From NCBI RefSeq assembly GCF_014138435.1, contig NZ_JACJIM010000001.1, positions 682,001 through 746,000 of the forward strand: a stretch of DNA of 64,000 nucleotides. Reading direction: 5' to 3'. The stretch is from Methylobacterium fujisawaense (GTDB lineage Bacteria; Pseudomonadota; Alphaproteobacteria; Rhizobiales; Beijerinckiaceae). Positions 1 through 8,175 of the stretch are shown piece after piece. Numbering within the stretch: position 1 is the stretch's first letter; every line of letters begins with the position of its first letter. The notes under the pieces are model-generated. The model ran no database searches. It was not told the origin of the DNA and saw only the letters and a program-made list of their open reading frames with translations. Position numbers and translations under genes: made by a program.

Positions 1-632
1 TCCGCCTCGACGCGGCCGAGGAGCTGGCGCACCCCGTGGTCGGGCGGCAGCAGGGCGGCCGGCTCGGTGGCGAAGCTGCGCAGGGGAACCGGCGCCGACC
101 CATTGGCGAGGGGGTGCCCCTTCGGCAGGACGGCGAGCAGGGGCTGCCGGGCGGAGACGACGCCGCGGACATCCGGATGCGCGGGCGGATTGTAGACGAG
201 GCCGATATCCGCCTCACCCCGCGCGATCGCCGCGAGGATGCCGTCGGTGGTGCCGATCTCGACCTGATAGGCGATGCCCGGATGGTCCTGCGCGAAGCCC
301 GCGAGGGCGTTGTCGAGGAGGTCGATCAGGAAGCCGGCGCCGCAGCGCAGGCTGATCGTCCCCCGCTGCACCCCGCGCAGGCGCTTGAGCTGGTCCTCCA
401 GGAGCGCCGCCTCGTCGGCCTGTCGCTGCGCGTGCTCGGCGACCAGACGGCCGGCCTCGGTGGGGACTACGCCCCGGGGCAGGCGTTCGAGCAGCGTCTC
501 GCCGACCTGCGCCTCCAGCTCGATGATCTGCCGACTGACGGCCGAGGCGGCGACGTTCAGGCCCTCGGCGGCGGCCCGGACCGAGCCCGCGCGCACGACG
601 GCGAGGAGGTAGCGCAGGGCGCGGTCGTTCAC
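1..632 (-). CDS. LysR-family transcriptional regulator (3' end outside window)
   Basis: The reverse strand from a GTG at 632 reads an N-terminal winged helix-turn-helix (about residues 1-60, with the helix segment AASAVSRQIIELE and the following LPRGVVPTEAGR wing) and then the first part of a LysR substrate-binding domain (GTISLRCGAGFL, GEADIGLVYNPP). The gene runs off the left edge after about 210 residues, so the C-terminal third is not seen. Its GTG overlaps the TGA of the amidohydrolase (GTGA), so the two are translationally coupled. Unlike most LysR regulators it is not divergent from its neighbour; it lies downstream in the same operon. Target and inducer are unknown; regulation of the adjacent amidohydrolase is an inference. 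Confidence 0.85.
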   Translation of the reverse strand, partial: MNDRALRYLLAVVRAGSVRAAAEGLNVAASAVSRQIIELEAQVGETLLERLPRGVVPTEAGRLVAEHAQRQADEAALLEDQLKRLRGVQRGTISLRCGAGFLIDLLDNALAGFAQDHPGIAYQVEIGTTDGILAAIARGEADIGLVYNPPAHPDVRGVVSARQPLLAVLPKGHPLANGSAPVPLRSFATEPAALLPPDHGVRQLLGRVEA

Positions 633-1870
633 GGCGGCGGGCCTCCGGCGGCCGCACCGTGCCGGTCGATCGCGACGGTCCCCCGCGCCACGACGAGCAC
701 GGGCGCCTGGCGCTCGACGATCACCTGGGGCACGCCGCCGGCGCGGAAGGCGACCAGGTCGGCCCGGGCCCCCGGCGCCACCACGCCCGGGCCCAGCCCC
801 AGAATCCGCGCCGGGACGGTTGTGACGGGGTCGAGCAGCGCGGCGAGCTCTCCGTCGGTGCGGAGATCGAACCGGTAGGCGGCGAGCTGGGCGCGGTCGA
901 CCATGCCGGTGACCGTGGCGGGATTCCAGCAGTCGCGGACATTGTCGGTGCCGAAGCAGACCGGGACCCCGAGCTCCCGCAGCCGCGGAATCGGCGGGCA
1001 CCGGCGCCCGCCCGGCACGCTGCTGAGGATCGCGACCCCAGCCCGGTTCAGGCCTTCCGCGATCCGGCCGAGTTGGAGATCGTCGGCTTCCGCGAGGGCG
1101 AAGGCGTGGCTGATCGTGACCCGCCCGCCGAAGCCGGCCGCCGCCGTGCGGGCCGCGATCGCCGCGATCGTGTCGAGGCCGGCTTCGCCGCCATCGTGAA
1201 GGTGGATGTCGATGCCCCTTCCGTGACGCTCGGCCAGGGCGAAGACGATGTCCAGGTGACCGTCGCGATCGCCGTCGATGCCGACGGGATCGAGGCCGCC
1301 GACGAGATCGGCGCCCATCCGCAGGGCCTCGTCCAGGTCACCCGCGACCGGCGGGCATCCCAGGATCCCGCTCTGCGGGAAGGCGACGATCTGGATCTGC
1401 ATCCGGTCGGACCAGCGCGCCCGCAGGTCGAGGATCTGGGCGAGGTGGTCGAGCCGCGTGACGTCGTCGATGTCGACATGGGTCCGCAGGCTCGTCGTGC
1501 CGCCGCGGAGCATGCGTTCGAGGAGGGCCTCGGCGCCCTGCGCGGCGAGCGGCACCCGCGTGGTCCGGCGGAAGGCCTTCTCGTCCGCGATGATCGCGCG
1601 GACGGTTCCCTGCGCCCGGTGGGGGCGCCACGCGAGGCCGAGCAGGCACTTGTCGAGGTGGACGTGCCCGTCCGCCAAGCCCGGCAGCACCAGGGCGCCG
1701 CCGAGGTCGATCGTGCGAGCGGCGGGGGGCAGCGGCGCGCCGGGATCGTGCAGGATGGCCACGCGGCCGTCCCGGATGTCGATGGTCGCCCGGCGGCCTT
1801 CGGCGAGCGTGACATCGCGCAGGCGCAGGTCGCAGGGGGCTACCGCGTCAGAACCGGGACTCGACGTCAT
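629..1870 (-). CDS. amidohydrolase, cytosine-deaminase-like
   Basis: A 413-residue metal-dependent hydrolase of the amidohydrolase superfamily. It shows the metal ligand motif DGHVHLDKCLLG on the first beta strand, a THVDIDD segment, HLHDGGEAG, SHAFALAE and the late aspartate motif CFGTDNVRDCW, the order found in cytosine deaminase and N-isopropylammelide aminohydrolase relatives. The expected reaction is hydrolytic deamination or amide-bond opening of a cyclic nitrogen compound in the cytoplasm. I chose the ATG at 1870 because the upstream in-frame extension is low-complexity and antisense-like. It follows the AsnC-type regulator by 37 bp and overlaps the LysR gene by 4 bp, so the three probably form one operon. 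Substrate specificity within the family cannot be fixed by eye. Confidence 0.8.
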   Translation of the reverse strand: MTSSPGSDAVAPCDLRLRDVTLAEGRRATIDIRDGRVAILHDPGAPLPPAARTIDLGGALVLPGLADGHVHLDKCLLGLAWRPHRAQGTVRAIIADEKAFRRTTRVPLAAQGAEALLERMLRGGTTSLRTHVDIDDVTRLDHLAQILDLRARWSDRMQIQIVAFPQSGILGCPPVAGDLDEALRMGADLVGGLDPVGIDGDRDGHLDIVFALAERHGRGIDIHLHDGGEAGLDTIAAIAARTAAAGFGGRVTISHAFALAEADDLQLGRIAEGLNRAGVAILSSVPGGRRCPPIPRLRELGVPVCFGTDNVRDCWNPATVTGMVDRAQLAAYRFDLRTDGELAALLDPVTTVPARILGLGPGVVAPGARADLVAFRAGGVPQVIVERQAPVLVVARGTVAIDRHGAAAGGPPP

Positions 1871-1907
1871 GCCGGGGCTCCTCTCGCATCCTGATCCGCG
1901 GCGGCCA

Positions 1908-2357
1908 TCAGAGGGGCCGGCCCGCCGCCACGACGGTCCGGATGGCGAAGCTCGATTGCAGCCGGGCCACGCCGGGGAGACGCGACAGGACATCCTTGTG
2001 CAGCCGCTCGTAATCGGCCGCGTCGACCACCTTGAGCTTGACCAGGTAATCGGCCGTCCCGGTCATCAAATAGCAATCCTGCACCTCGGGACAGCGCCGG
2101 ACGGCCGCCTCGAAGCGGTTGAGGTAATCCTCGGTCTGGCGGTCCAGGGTGAACTGCGTGAGCACCACGAGGCCCGGCGCGTCGGCGCCGCCGCCGATCA
2201 GCGCCGTGTAGCCCCGGATGATCCCGGATTCCTCCAGCAGGCGCACGCGGCGGTGGCAGGCGGAGGCGGACAGGCCGATTGCGGCGGCGAGGTCGGCATT
2301 GCTGATCCGGCCGTCGACGCGCAGGGCCTGGATGATGCGGCGGTCGATCTCGTCCAC
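1908..2357 (-). CDS. Lrp/AsnC-family transcriptional regulator
   Basis: A 149-residue protein of normal length for the family. Residues 1-60 form the AsnC-type helix-turn-helix (DEIDRRIIQALRVDGR, then ADLAAAIGLSASACHRRVRLLEE) and the rest is the RAM/ligand-binding domain (VQDCYLMTGTADYLVKLKV). It is divergent from alr-dadA with 148 bp between the start codons. In other proteobacteria a regulator of this family (DadR in Pseudomonas) sits beside dadA and the racemase gene and responds to alanine, so control of the alanine pair is likely by context. It may also read through into the downstream amidohydrolase. The ligand is inferred, not seen. Confidence 0.88.
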   Translation of the reverse strand: MDEIDRRIIQALRVDGRISNADLAAAIGLSASACHRRVRLLEESGIIRGYTALIGGGADAPGLVVLTQFTLDRQTEDYLNRFEAAVRRCPEVQDCYLMTGTADYLVKLKVVDAADYERLHKDVLSRLPGVARLQSSFAIRTVVAAGRPL

Positions 2358-2505
2358 GGCGGGTCACGAAGGATCTTCGAAATCGCCGTAGAAAATTGCA
2401 CGAGCCGCCAATCGTCGCAAGACGCTTCGACACATCGCACGCCTGTTCGACGATCCTCCGTATAGCTTGGCGGCAGCGCATCAGGGAGCCGCCCCGGGGG
2501 TCGCC
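2358..2505. promoter_or_regulatory. divergent control region between AsnC-type regulator and alr
   Basis: This 148-bp gap separates divergent start codons and is less GC-rich than the flanking genes, with a TATAGC at 2461-2466 that could serve as a -10 for alr and an A-rich patch around 2388-2398. It must hold both promoters and, if the regulator is autogenous, its operators. I could not identify a convincing -35 at the right spacing, nor a clear Lrp-type dyad, so the boundaries are those of the gap only. Confidence 0.4.
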
Positions 2506-3639
2506 ATGAGCAGGATCGATCGCGATCACCGGCCCGATGCCGGTCCCGCAGGCACGGCAGCCGCGCTCCTGACGATCGACCTCGGGGCCATCGCCGACAA
2601 TTACCGTGCCCTCGCGTTGCAGGCCGGGCCGGCCGTCTGCGCGGCGGTGGTCAAGGCGGACGCCTACGGGCTCGGCGCCGAGCGGGTGGCGCCGGTCCTG
2701 GCCGCCGCCGGCTGTCGGCACTTCTTCGTGGCGCAGGTCGGCGAGGGCGTCGCCCTCCGGGCGATCCTCGGCCCCGGCCCCGTGATCGCCGTGCTCAACG
2801 GCGCCTCCCCGGGCAGCGAGGCGACCTGTGCGGCCCACGACCTCGTCCCCGTCCTCAACGACCGGTCGCAGCGCGACGGCTGGCAGGGTCTCGCCCGGCG
2901 CCTGGACCGGCGCCTGCCCGCGATCCTCCAGATCGATTCCGGCATGGCCCGGTTCGGCTTCGCGGCCGAAGAGGCCTGCGCGCTCCTCGACGCGCCGGAC
3001 GCGCTGGCGGGCCTCGACCTGCAGCTGGTGATGAGCCACCTCGCCTGTGCGGGCGAGTTGGACAGCCCCGTCAACGCGGCGCAGCGCGCCGTCTTCGAGG
3101 TCGTCCGGCGGCGCCTGCCGGCCGTGCCCGCGAGCCTCGCGGCCTCCTCCGGGATCTTCCTCGGGCCGGACTTCCGGTTCGACCTGGTGCGCCCCGGCGC
3201 CGCCCTCTACGGGATCGCCCCGCAGGCGGACGCCCCGAATCCGATGCGGCCGGTGATCGGTCTGCGGGCGCGGGTGATGCAGACGCGCAGCGTCCCGGCC
3301 GGAACCCCCGTCGGCTACGGGCACGCGGCGACCGTCGGCCGGGACAGCCGCCTCGCCACCGTGGCGATCGGCTACGCGGACGGGTTCTTCCGCAGCACCG
3401 CCGGTGGGGCGGCCTGGTTCGGCGGCACGCGCCTGCCCGTGGTCGGGCGGGTCTCGATGGACAGCCTCGTCCTGGACGTCACCGACCTGGCCCCCGGCAC
3501 GATCGGGCCGGGGGCGCTCGTCGACATCATCGGGCCGGAGCGCGACGTCGACGCCGTCGCCGCGGCGGCCGGCACGATCGGCTACGAGGTCCTGACCAAC
3601 CTCGGCCACCGCTTCCACCGCGTCTATCTCGGAGCCTGA
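2506..3639 (+). CDS. alr: alanine racemase
   Basis: This PLP enzyme interconverts L- and D-alanine. It carries the PLP-lysine motif [10 protein letters not shown] near the N-terminus, the [10 protein letters not shown] segment, [10 protein letters not shown], the IGYADGFFR motif and the C-terminal [16 protein letters not shown] block, all in the normal order and length (377 residues). I took the ATG at 2506 with a G-rich CGGGGG just before it; an in-frame TTG at 2467 is the alternative. dadA starts 8 bp downstream, so this is probably the catabolic racemase (DadX role), converting L-Ala to D-Ala for oxidation, although a cell-wall supply role cannot be excluded. A divergent AsnC-type regulator supports alanine-responsive control. 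Confidence 0.93.
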   Translation: MSRIDRDHRPDAGPAGTAAALLTIDLGAIADNYRALALQAGPAVCAAVVKADAYGLGAERVAPVLAAAGCRHFFVAQVGEGVALRAILGPGPVIAVLNGASPGSEATCAAHDLVPVLNDRSQRDGWQGLARRLDRRLPAILQIDSGMARFGFAAEEACALLDAPDALAGLDLQLVMSHLACAGELDSPVNAAQRAVFEVVRRRLPAVPASLAASSGIFLGPDFRFDLVRPGAALYGIAPQADAPNPMRPVIGLRARVMQTRSVPAGTPVGYGHAATVGRDSRLATVAIGYADGFFRSTAGGAAWFGGTRLPVVGRVSMDSLVLDVTDLAPGTIGPGALVDIIGPERDVDAVAAAAGTIGYEVLTNLGHRFHRVYLGA

Positions 3640-3647
3640 GGCCCGCC

Positions 3648-4907
3648 ATGAACGTCCTCATCCTCGGCGGCGGCGTCGTCGGCGTCACCTCGGCCTATTA
3701 CCTCGCCCGGGCCGGCCATCAGGTCACCGTGCTGGAGCGCCAGCCCGGCGCCGGCCTGGAGACCAGCTTCGCCAATGCCGGCCAGGTCTCGCCGGGCTAC
3801 GCGGCGCCCTGGGCGGCCCCCGGGATCCCCGTGAAGGCGCTCAAGTGGCTGATGATGCGGCACCGCCCCCTGGTGCTCTGGCCGCGCCTGGAGCCCCGCC
3901 TCTACGGCTGGCTCACGCGGATGCTCGCCAACTGCACCGAGGAGGCCTACCGGCGGAACAAGGGCCGCATGGTCCGGCTCGCCGAGTACAGCCGCGACGT
4001 GCTGCGCGACCTGCGCACCGAGACGGGCATCGCCTACGACCACCGGGAGAAGGGCACGCTGCAGCTCTTCCGGACGCAGAAGCAGCTCGACCATGTCGGC
4101 GACGACACCCGCGTCCTCGACGCCTACGGCGTGCCCTACACGGTTCTGGATCCGGCGGGCTGCATCGCCGCGGAGCCCGCGCTCGCGGCGGTGCCGGACG
4201 TGTTCGTCGGCGGCCTGCGGCTGCCGGGCGACGAGACCGGCGACGCGCACCTGTTCACGCAGCGCCTCGCCGCGATCTGCGAGGGACTCGGCGTCACCTT
4301 CCGCTACGGGACGGCGATCGCGCGCCTGCACCATGCCGGCGACCGGGTAACGGCGGTGGAGACCGCCGATGGTGAGCTCCTGCGGGCGGAGGCCTACGTG
4401 GCGGCGCTCGGCAGCTACACGCCGGCCCTGCTGCGCCCCCTCGGGATCGCCCTGCCGGTCTACCCGGTGAAGGGCTATTCCCTGACCCTGCCCATCGCCG
4501 ATGCGGCCGCCGCCCCGGTCTCGACGGTGATGGACGAGACCTACAAGGTGGCGATCACCCGGCTCGGCGACCGCATCCGCGTCGGCGGCACCGCCGAACT
4601 CGCCGGTTTCAGCAGCGCCCTGCGCCTGCCGCGCCGCGAGACCCTCGCGCGCTCGGTGCAGGACCTGTTCCCCGCGGGCGGCGACCTCTCCCGGGCCGCG
4701 TTCTGGACCGGCCTGCGGCCGATGACGCCGGACGGCACGCCGATCGTCGGGGGGACGCGGGTCGCGAACCTGTTCACCAACACCGGCCACGGCACCCTCG
4801 GCTGGACGATGGCCTGCGGCTCGGGCCGCCTGCTCGCCGACCTCGTGTCCGGCCGGGCCCCGGAGATCGCGAGCGACGATCTGGCGCTCGACCGCTACGC
4901 CGCGTGA
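3648..4907 (+). CDS. dadA: D-amino-acid dehydrogenase small subunit
   Basis: A 419-residue FAD flavoprotein that oxidises D-alanine and other D-amino acids to 2-oxo acids and ammonia, passing electrons to the respiratory chain at the inner membrane. The N-terminus is an FAD Rossmann motif ([17 protein letters not shown] with the acidic end VLER), followed by the DadA-specific [19 protein letters not shown] and, near the C-terminus, [17 protein letters not shown] and [17 protein letters not shown]. It is 8 bp behind alr and probably co-transcribed. Together they take L-alanine to pyruvate and ammonium. Confidence 0.95.
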   Translation: MNVLILGGGVVGVTSAYYLARAGHQVTVLERQPGAGLETSFANAGQVSPGYAAPWAAPGIPVKALKWLMMRHRPLVLWPRLEPRLYGWLTRMLANCTEEAYRRNKGRMVRLAEYSRDVLRDLRTETGIAYDHREKGTLQLFRTQKQLDHVGDDTRVLDAYGVPYTVLDPAGCIAAEPALAAVPDVFVGGLRLPGDETGDAHLFTQRLAAICEGLGVTFRYGTAIARLHHAGDRVTAVETADGELLRAEAYVAALGSYTPALLRPLGIALPVYPVKGYSLTLPIADAAAAPVSTVMDETYKVAITRLGDRIRVGGTAELAGFSSALRLPRRETLARSVQDLFPAGGDLSRAAFWTGLRPMTPDGTPIVGGTRVANLFTNTGHGTLGWTMACGSGRLLADLVSGRAPEIASDDLALDRYAA

Positions 4908-5637
4908 GCCGGCCGGGCTTTCCGCGCCGCGTGGTGACGGCGGTGCCGGCACGCGGCGCCCTGGGGACGTGGCGCACGGGCACAGCCTCGCCTCGTCCTG
5001 CGCGGGGCCGGCCCCGACCCTGCCGGCGCCGAAGCGGCCGCCGCGAGCGGTCGCCGCGAGTGGTCGCGAAGCCCTGCCCCGGGCCTGCCCAATGATTCGG
5101 CACTCTTCGCGACACGACTGCAAGTTGATTACATCGCGTTCATGAAGCGCCGATGTCCGACATCACCGGACGACTTCACAACGGCCTGAGCAACCCTTCG
5201 CATCCCGTCGAGTTTAGGATCTGAACCAACGATCCGGGTGCGCAGATGAGTTTCATCGTCGTACAGGGCAGGGAAGATCAAGAGCAGGCGGATGCCGTGC
5301 TCAGAGGCGTCGCCGACGGGCTGGCCAGCCTGTTTCCCGTGCCCGATCATCCGCCCGGTGTTCAGGACCTGCTGGATGCCCGGACACAGGAGGCCGGCAT
5401 CCGCGCAGGCAGCATCGCAACGTCGAGCGGGCGGAGTACGAAGCGCGCGAAAGCGGGTGCGCGCCGCGGCGGGGATATGGGGCCGCCTCCGGCCCGCGCC
5501 GTGAAGACGGCTCCCGCCGGGGCGCTGCGCGGATCGCCTCCGCAATACAGCCGCACGCGGGCGCGCCGGGCGAGATCCGAGGCGAAGTCCGAGCGTCGCG
5601 ACCAGTCCTGAGCCCGAGGCCGGCGGTCACACCGGCC
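4908..5637. other. 730-bp gap between dadA and cheB, one doubtful small ORF
   Basis: The first 240 bp are very GC-rich and carry no credible frame. The middle is lower in GC (around 5100-5290) and leads into a short forward ORF listed separately. The right end is the 3' flank of cheB. No terminator with a U-tract, no repeat and no RNA gene was recognised. Confidence 0.5.
5246..5611 (+). CDS. hypothetical protein, doubtful
   Basis: A 121-codon forward frame. The N-terminal 50 residues look protein-like (MSFIVVQGREDQEQADAV, then LFPVPDHPPGVQDLLD), while the C-terminal half is basic and proline/arginine-rich, as expected of non-coding GC-rich DNA or a disordered tail. There is no clear Shine-Dalgarno sequence. 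I recognise no family. It could be a real short orphan gene that ends earlier in homologues, or a chance frame. Confidence 0.25.
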   Translation: MSFIVVQGREDQEQADAVLRGVADGLASLFPVPDHPPGVQDLLDARTQEAGIRAGSIATSSGRSTKRAKAGARRGGDMGPPPARAVKTAPAGALRGSPPQYSRTRARRARSEAKSERRDQS

Positions 5638-6729
5638 TCAGCGCGGCCCCGCCACGGTCAGGCCGAACCGCCGGATCTCCCCGGGCATCTGCTCGAGCGG
5701 CAGGACCTTGGCGGCCGCGCCGCGATCGATCGCCTCCTTGGGCATCCCGAACACCACGCAACTCGCCTCGTCCTGCGCCACGGTCTGCGCCCCGGCCCGG
5801 CGCATCTCCAGCAGGCCGTTGGCGCCGTCGTCGCCCATGCCGGTCATCAGGATGCCCAGTGCGTTCGCGGCCGCCGCCCGGGCGGCCGACCGGAACAGCA
5901 CATCGACGGATGGGCGATGGCGCGCGACGAGCGGACCGTCCTTCACCGACACCGCGTAGCTGCCGCCCCGGCGCTCGACCATGAGGTGCCGCCCGCCCGG
6001 GGCGATCAGGGCCCGGCCCCGCAGCACCGGATCGCCGTCCTCCGCCTCCTTGACGGTGATCGCGCAGAGCCCGTTCAGGCGCTTGGCGAAGGCCGCCGTG
6101 AAGTGCTCCGGCATGTGCTGCACGATGACGAGGCCGGGGGACTCGGCGGGCAGCACCTCGAGCACGTCGCGCAGGGCTTCCGTCCCGCCCGTCGACGCGC
6201 CGATGCAGACGATCCGGTCGGTCTCGACCACGACGCGTCCGGGCACGGGCGGCGGCAGGACGACATCGGCCGAGAGCTTCGCTTCGACGAGCTGTCGCGG
6301 CGGCCGGCTGCCGCGCAGCTTGGCCCGGGCGGCCGCGCGCACCGCGTCGCAGACCCGCACCGTGGATTCGAGCAGGAACTGGCGGGTGTCGACCCGCGGC
6401 TTCGGCAGCACGTCGACGGCGCCCGCCTCCAGCACCTCGAACAGGATCCGGGAACCCGCCTCGGTCAGGGTCGAGCAGACGATCACCGGGAGCGGCTTCT
6501 GCGCCATGATCTTGCGCAGGAAGGTCAGGCCGTCCATGCGCGGCATCTCGAGATCGAGGATGATGACGTCCGGGATCTCCTCCTGGATCCGGCGGGCGGC
6601 GATGAACGGATCGGCCGCGGTACCCAGGACCGCGATGTCGGGCGCCGTCTCCAGGATGCCGCACAGGGTCTGGCGGACGGAGGCCGAGTCGTCGACGATG
6701 AGGACGCGGATCGGTCTCGACGCATTCAC
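5638..6729 (-). CDS. cheB: chemotaxis protein-glutamate methylesterase CheB
   Basis: CheB removes methyl groups from chemoreceptor glutamates and can deamidate glutamines, giving adaptation. Residues 1-125 are a receiver domain with IVDD acidic residues, phosphoacceptor D59 in [10 protein letters not shown] and the conserved CSTLT and LPKP segments. Residues about 165-360 are the methylesterase domain with the catalytic triad visible as S179 (IGASTGG), H205 (QHMP) and D300 ([11 protein letters not shown]). The start is GTG at 6729, overlapping the cheR stop as GTGA, so translation is coupled. It is the last gene of the leftward che operon. Confidence 0.96.
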   Translation of the reverse strand: MNASRPIRVLIVDDSASVRQTLCGILETAPDIAVLGTAADPFIAARRIQEEIPDVIILDLEMPRMDGLTFLRKIMAQKPLPVIVCSTLTEAGSRILFEVLEAGAVDVLPKPRVDTRQFLLESTVRVCDAVRAAARAKLRGSRPPRQLVEAKLSADVVLPPPVPGRVVVETDRIVCIGASTGGTEALRDVLEVLPAESPGLVIVQHMPEHFTAAFAKRLNGLCAITVKEAEDGDPVLRGRALIAPGGRHLMVERRGGSYAVSVKDGPLVARHRPSVDVLFRSAARAAAANALGILMTGMGDDGANGLLEMRRAGAQTVAQDEASCVVFGMPKEAIDRGAAAKVLPLEQMPGEIRRFGLTVAGPR

Positions 6730-7574
6730 CGGCCGGAATCCCTCAGCTTGCTGAAGACGGTCGAGGACATCTGGTCGAGGCCCGCCACGCCGACGCCCGC
6801 CATCGATTCGGAATGGCCGACGATCAGGTATCCGCCGGGGCGCAGGTGCCCGGCCAGGCGTGCGACCACGGCCTTCTGGGTCGGCTTGTCGAAGTAGATC
6901 AGCACGTTGCGGCAGAAGACGAGGTCGACGTCCCGGTCGATCGGGTAGCTTTCGTCCATCAGGTTGAGCCGCTGGAACCGCACCCGGGCGCGCAGCTCGG
7001 GCACGATCCGCCCCTCGCGCCGGGCCGGATCGCGCGCGACCATCACGTAGCGCCGCCGCAGGTCCGGCGGCACCGCCTCCAGCATCTCCTCCGGGTAGAT
7101 CGCCGTCCGGGCGCGGTCGAGCACCTCCGAGGAGATGTCGGTCCCGAGGATGGCGTAGCGGAACCGGTCGGCGGCCATGTCCTGCAGGACCATCGCCAGC
7201 GTATAGGCCTCCGCCCCGGTCGAAGCCGCCGCGCTCCAGACCTTGAGCAGCGGCCGGTCGCCCCGCGCCGCCAGCCGCGGGACGATCGTCGTGCGCAGCA
7301 GATCGAAATGCGCGGGCTCGCGGAAGAAGTCGGTCTTGTTCGTCGTCACGCAGTCGACGAGGTGCGGGAACTCGTCCGCGAGATGGCCCGCCTCGAACAG
7401 GTGGTGGCCATAGGCCTCGAGGGTCGGAAGATCGAGGGCGCGCATGCGCTTGCGCAGCCGGCCCTCGACCATGGTGCGCTTGGCCGGCGGCAGCTGGATG
7501 CCGGCATGGTGCTGGACGAGGTCGGCGACCGAGCGGAAATGCCGGTCGCTCAGGTGACCCGGATCGGTCTCCAT
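6726..7574 (-). CDS. cheR: chemotaxis protein methyltransferase CheR
   Basis: The 282-residue SAM-dependent methyltransferase adds methyl groups to chemoreceptor glutamates, opposing CheB. The N-terminal helical domain (residues about 1-75, with the basic [13 protein letters not shown] segment) is followed by [14 protein letters not shown], the SAM-binding [31 protein letters not shown], and [15 protein letters not shown] plus [12 protein letters not shown] chose the ATG at 7574 because the frame upstream is antisense to cheW. It sits 14 bp after cheW and overlaps cheB by 4 bp. Confidence 0.96.
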   Translation of the reverse strand: METDPGHLSDRHFRSVADLVQHHAGIQLPPAKRTMVEGRLRKRMRALDLPTLEAYGHHLFEAGHLADEFPHLVDCVTTNKTDFFREPAHFDLLRTTIVPRLAARGDRPLLKVWSAAASTGAEAYTLAMVLQDMAADRFRYAILGTDISSEVLDRARTAIYPEEMLEAVPPDLRRRYVMVARDPARREGRIVPELRARVRFQRLNLMDESYPIDRDVDLVFCRNVLIYFDKPTQKAVVARLAGHLRPGGYLIVGHSESMAGVGVAGLDQMSSTVFSKLRDSGR

Positions 7575-7588
7575 GGTCCCGGGTCCGC

Positions 7589-8062
7589 TCAGGCGGCCTG
7601 GGGCGACGCGGCGAGCGCGGGCCCGTCGCCGTCCATGAGCGCGACGAGGTCGAACACCACCACGAACGCCTCGCCCCGGCGGCCGATCCCGGCGATGTAG
7701 CGCGCGTTCCAGCGGCCGCCGACCTCGGGGGCCGCCTCCATCTCGGTCCCGTCGAGTTCCGTCACCTCGATCACCCGGTCGGCCACGAACCCGACCCGGA
7801 GCGCCCGGCCCGGCATCGGCACGTTGAGCAGGATGATCCGCGTCGCCGGCGTGCGCGCCACGGGCGGCAGTCCGAGCTTGGTGCGCAGGTCCACCACCGG
7901 GTAGCTCTGCCCGCGCACGTCGATCATGCCGAGCAGGAAGGCCGGCGCCTGCGGCAGGGCCGCCGGGACCCGGTAGTCCAGGATCTCGTGGACGTGCTCG
8001 ACGTCGATCCCGAAGGTCTCGGCACCGAGACCGAGGGTCAGGTACTGCCACACACTGGACAT
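7589..8062 (-). CDS. cheW: chemotaxis coupling protein CheW (first copy)
   Basis: A 157-residue single CheW domain ([20 protein letters not shown], then [19 protein letters not shown] and [11 protein letters not shown]), the scaffold that links CheA to receptors in the cytoplasm. It lies between the mcp (separated by two strong hairpins) and cheR (14 bp). This copy and the one after cheA (10420-10905) differ clearly, so the cluster has two coupling proteins, perhaps serving different receptor or CheA contacts. Confidence 0.95.
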   Translation of the reverse strand: MSSVWQYLTLGLGAETFGIDVEHVHEILDYRVPAALPQAPAFLLGMIDVRGQSYPVVDLRTKLGLPPVARTPATRIILLNVPMPGRALRVGFVADRVIEVTELDGTEMEAAPEVGGRWNARYIAGIGRRGEAFVVVFDLVALMDGDGPALAASPQAA

Positions 8063-8101
8063 GCAGAGTCTCCGGATGGACTGCGACGCGCGCCGACGGC
8101 G

Positions 8102-8173
8102 GGATCCGCGCGGGGACGAGCGCCGCGCGGATCCGGGCCTCGCCCGACAGGTCGGGCGACCTGTCGGGCGAGG
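8102..8173 (-). terminator. two adjacent perfect hairpins between mcp and cheW
   Basis: Two inverted repeats fill the mcp-cheW gap. The first, next to the mcp stop on the transcribed strand, has arms CCTCGCCCGACAGGTC (8138-8153) and its exact complement (8158-8173) around a 4-nt GGGC loop: 16 bp, no mismatch. The second has arms GGATCCGCGCGG (8102-8113) and its complement (8123-8134) around a 9-nt loop. No T-tract follows either, so a classic intrinsic terminator is not assured; they could be partial terminators, RNA-stability elements or a 3'-end trap that sets the mcp to cheWRB ratio. Confidence 0.7.
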
Positions 8174-8175
8174 TG

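Noticed and set aside
1867..3618. Reverse 583-codon frame over alr
   Set aside because: Shadow of alr and the regulator; the forward frame has clear alanine racemase motifs.
5129..5545. Reverse 138-codon frame opposite the doubtful small ORF
   Set aside because: Mixed composition with no start signal; the forward frame is slightly better but also doubtful.
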